DNA from: Nomia melanderi | Lineage: Eukaryota > Arthropoda > Insecta > Hymenoptera > Halictidae | DNA length: 64,000 nucleotides | Assembly: GCF_051020985.1 (NCBI RefSeq) | Contig: NW_027475130.1 | Location: forward strand, 11,860,001-11,924,000 | Reading direction: 5' to 3' | Part shown: positions 61,826 to 64,000 of the stretch, in pieces | Layout: every line of letters begins with the position of its first letter | How positions within the stretch are numbered: position 1 is the stretch's first letter | Translations under genes and position numbers: made by a program | Notes under the pieces: generated by a model | What the model saw: the letters and a program-made list of their open reading frames with translations, nothing else | Databases searched by the model: none | Told to the model about the DNA's origin: nothing

Positions 61826-63924
61826 TAGCACCCGAGATATCACCAGATATATATTGGATTTTCCCCTGACCCTGAGTGTCCGGCCCCATGAGACTGTGGT
61901 TTTCTCGGCCCCTGGTGGTTGAGGTCGTTGCCGCTGCACAGGTTCATGCGCCAGGGCCTCCTACAGACAATGCCCTTTGATTTATTGCGCTATCTGTAAT
62001 AGCACCCGAGATATCACCAGATATATATTGGATTTTCCCCTGACCCTGAGTGTCCGGCCCCATGAGACTGTGGTTTTCACGGCCCCTGGTGGTCCGAGGT
62101 CGTTCCCGCTGCACAGATTCATGCGCCAGGGCCTCCTACAGACAATGCACTTTGATTTATTGCGCTATCTGTAATAGCACCAGAGATATCACCAGATATA
62201 TATTGGATTTTTCACTGACCCTGAGTGTGCGGCCCCATGAGACGGTGTTTTTCTCGGACCCTGGTGGTCCGAGGTCGTTCCCGCTGCACAGATTCATGCG
62301 CCAGGGCCTCCTACAGACAATGCACTTTGATTTATTGCGCTATCTGTAATAGCACCAGAGATATCACCAGATATATATTGGATTTTTCACTGACCCTGAG
62401 TGTGCGGCCCCATGAGACGGTGTTTTTCTCGGACCCTGGTGGTCCGAGGTCGTTCCCGCTGCACAGATTCATGCGCCAGTGCCTCCTGCAGATAATACAC
62501 TTTGATTTATTGCGCTATCTCTAATAGCACCCGAGATATCACCAGATATATATTGGATTTTCCCCTGACCCTGAGTGTCCGGCCCCATGAGACGGTGGTT
62601 GTCTCGGCCCCTGGTGGTCCTAGGTCGTTCCCGCTGCACAGATTCATGCGCCAGGGCCTCCTACAGACAATGCACTTTGATTTATTGCGCTATCTGTAAT
62701 AGCACCCGAGATATCACCAGATCTATATTGGATTTTCCCCTGACCCTGAGTATCCGGCCCCATGAGACTGTGGTTTTTTCGGCCCCTGGTGGTCCGAGGT
62801 CGTTCCCGCTGCACAGATTCATGCGCCAGGGCCTCCTGCAGATAATACACTTTGATTTATTGCGCTATCTGTAATAGCACCCGAGATATCACCAGATATA
62901 TATTGGATTTTCCCCTGACCCTGAGTGTCCGGCCCCATGAGACGGTGGTTGTCTCGGCCCCTGGTGGTCCGAGGTCGTTCCCGCTGCACAGGTTCATGCG
63001 CCAGGGCCTCCTACAGACAATGCACTGTGATTTATTGCGCTATCTGTAATAGCACCCGAGATATCACCAGGTATATACTGGATTTTCCCCAGACCCTGAG
63101 TGCCCGGCCCCATGAGACGGTGGTTTTCTCGGCCCCTGGTGGTCCGAGGTCGTTGCCGCTTCACAGATTCATGCGCCAGGGCCTCTTACAGACAATGCAC
63201 TTTGATTTATTGCGCTATCTGTAATAGCACCCGAGATATCACCAGATATATATTGGATTTTCCCCTGACCCTGAGTGTCCGGCCCCATGAGACGGTGGTT
63301 GTCTCGGCCCCTGGTGGTCCTAGGTCGTTCCCGCTGCACAGATTCATGCGCCAGGGCCTCCTACAGACAATGCACTTTGATTTATTGCGCTATCTGTAAT
63401 AGCACCCGAGATATCACCAGATCTATATTGAATTTTCCCCTGACCCTGAGTATCCGGCCCCATGAGACTGTGGTTTTTTCGGCCCCTGGTGGTCCGAGGT
63501 CGTTCCCGCTGCACAGATGCATGCGCCAGGGCCTCCTGCAGATAATTCACTTTGGTTTATTGCGCTATCTCTAATAGCACCCGAGATATCACCAGATATA
63601 TATTGGATTTTCCCCTGACCCTGAGAGTCCGGCCCCATGAGACTGTGGTTTTCTCGGCCCCTGGTGGCCCGAGGTCGTTCCCGCTGCACAGATTCATGCG
63701 CCAGGGCCTCCTACAGACGATGCACTTTGATTTATTGCGCTATCTGTAATAGCACCCGAGATATCACCGGATATATATTGGATTTATCCCAGACCCTGAG
63801 TGTCCGGCCCCATGAGACAGTGGTTGACTCGGCCCCTGGGGGTCCGAGGTCGTTCCCGCTGCACAGATTCATGCACCATGGCCTCCTACAGACAATGTAC
63901 TTTGATTTATTGCGCTATCTGTAA
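61826..63924 (+). repeat. Higher-order repeat unit 3, 12 monomers, 2099 bp
   Basis: It starts with the 174 bp GGTGGTTGAGG monomer (61826-61999) and ends one unit before the window edge. Relative to unit 2 it has gained one GTGTGCGG monomer by tandem duplication. It lacks the CTGCTCAG, GATATCTCCAG, CTCTATTAGC and GACATATATT monomers. The remaining units from GGTATATACTGG onward follow unit 2. Confidence 0.85.
62175..62524 (+). repeat. Single-monomer tandem duplication inside unit 3
   Basis: Adjacent monomers 62175-62349 and 62350-62524 both begin TAGCACCAGAG. They share GTGTGCGG, GGTGTTTTTCTCGGACCC and the following GTCGTTCCCGC. They differ near the 3' end, where the second has CCAGTGCCTCCTGCAGATAATACAC. 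Unit 2 has only one such monomer. Confidence 0.88.
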
Positions 63925-64000
63925 TAGCACCCGAGATATCACCGGATATATATTGGATTTTCCCCTGACCCTGAGTGTCCGGCCCCATGAGACTGTGGTT
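63925..64000 (+). repeat. Partial monomer at right window edge
   Basis: It begins TAGCACCCGAG and continues to CTGTGGTT. It occupies the position where the next 174 bp marker monomer would start. It has CACCGGATATAT where units 1-3 have CACCAGATATAT. The array clearly continues beyond the window. Confidence 0.95.

Larger units (their letters stand above)
1..64000. repeat. Uninterrupted satellite DNA array, ~175 bp monomer, 365 complete units
   Basis: The same ~175 bp unit repeats head to tail from edge to edge, always in the same orientation. Landmarks such as TAGCACCC, GATATCACCAG, CGGCCCCATGAG and TATTGCGCTATCT recur at 175 bp spacing. Counting from the first TAGCACCC (56) to the last complete unit end (63924) gives 63,869 bp, which is 365 x 175 minus 6; the small deficit is fully explained by ten monomers of 173, 174 or 176 bp. 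No unique sequence, transposon, inversion or gene interrupts it. Open frames of 65-144 codons occur on both strands, but 175 is not a multiple of 3, so each frame shifts at every unit and they are by-products of the repeat. Centromeric or heterochromatic location is inference from array size, period and homogeneity. The family and species are not recognised. Confidence 0.98.
55001..64000 (+). repeat. Family A segment, right end
   Basis: It shares units with 1-4254 and 5830-6879. It includes two 176 bp monomers and then a higher-order repeat of 14, 14 and 12 monomers. Substitutions seen nowhere else, such as GGGGTCCGAGG and CACCATGGCCTCC, recur once per higher-order unit. Confidence 0.7.

Noticed and set aside
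33..63924. Hundreds of open frames of 65-100 codons on both strands, with recurring products
   Set aside because: They recur because the DNA recurs. The unit is 175 bp, so the frame shifts by one each repeat and the same bases are read in different frames in successive units. Start and stop positions are fixed landmarks of the monomer. No upstream signal, codon pattern or known domain supports translation.
1..64000. CRISPR array
   Set aside because: The whole unit repeats with scattered substitutions. There are no short conserved repeats separated by unique spacers, and no associated genes.
1..64000. tRNA, rRNA or other structured RNA genes hidden in the repeat
   Set aside because: I saw no tRNA-like cloverleaf, A/B box pair or ribosomal motif in the monomer. 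The small dyads are too short to support an RNA gene call.
1..64000. Mobile element (LTR, SINE, LINE or helitron) origin for the monomer
   Set aside because: No terminal repeats, target-site duplications, poly(A) tail or polymerase remnants are visible. A distant origin from an element cannot be excluded without a database search.

Overview
The whole 64 kb window is satellite DNA: one uninterrupted head-to-tail array of a ~175 bp monomer, all in one orientation. I see no protein gene, RNA gene, transposon, CRISPR array or unique flanking sequence. Taking each monomer to start at TAGCACCC, there are 365 complete monomers (56 to 63924), a 55 bp partial on the left and a 76 bp partial on the right. 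The array extends past both window edges. A multi-kilobase, homogenised array with a near-nucleosomal period fits a eukaryotic centromere, pericentromere or other heterochromatic block. I do not recognise the monomer as a named family. It is not primate alpha satellite, and I could not find a CENP-B box in it. The species cannot be named from this sequence. The representative monomer is about 53% GC with 8 CpGs (observed/expected about 0.67 by hand count).

Layout. From shared diagnostic variants I divide the array into three related families, called A, B and C here. A: 1-4254. B: 4255-5829. A-like island: 5830-6879. B: 6880-11077. C: 11078-11778. B: 11779-18602. C: 18603-25252. B: 25253-39075. 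C: 39076-55000. A: 55001-64000. The boundaries are good to about one monomer. Each family is a mosaic of duplicated modules. Within B there is an 8-monomer (1400 bp) tandem followed by a 14-monomer (2450 bp) tandem that looks identical by eye (26603-33048). Within C a 5-monomer (875 bp) module recurs, and a ~2.3 kb stretch at 22.8-25.15 kb reappears 27,298 bp downstream. The right end (56928-64000) is a higher-order repeat of 14, 14 and 12 monomers.

Length is very constant. Only ten of 365 monomers are not 175 bp. Seven of these ten are copies of just two one-base-deletion variants, which therefore trace the duplication history. Each monomer carries short dyads, an ATATATAT core, a fixed cluster of CpGs and a partial CTCF-like core on the minus strand. 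Nothing works together as genes here. The content is the repeat unit, its variants and the history of amplification and exchange written in them.
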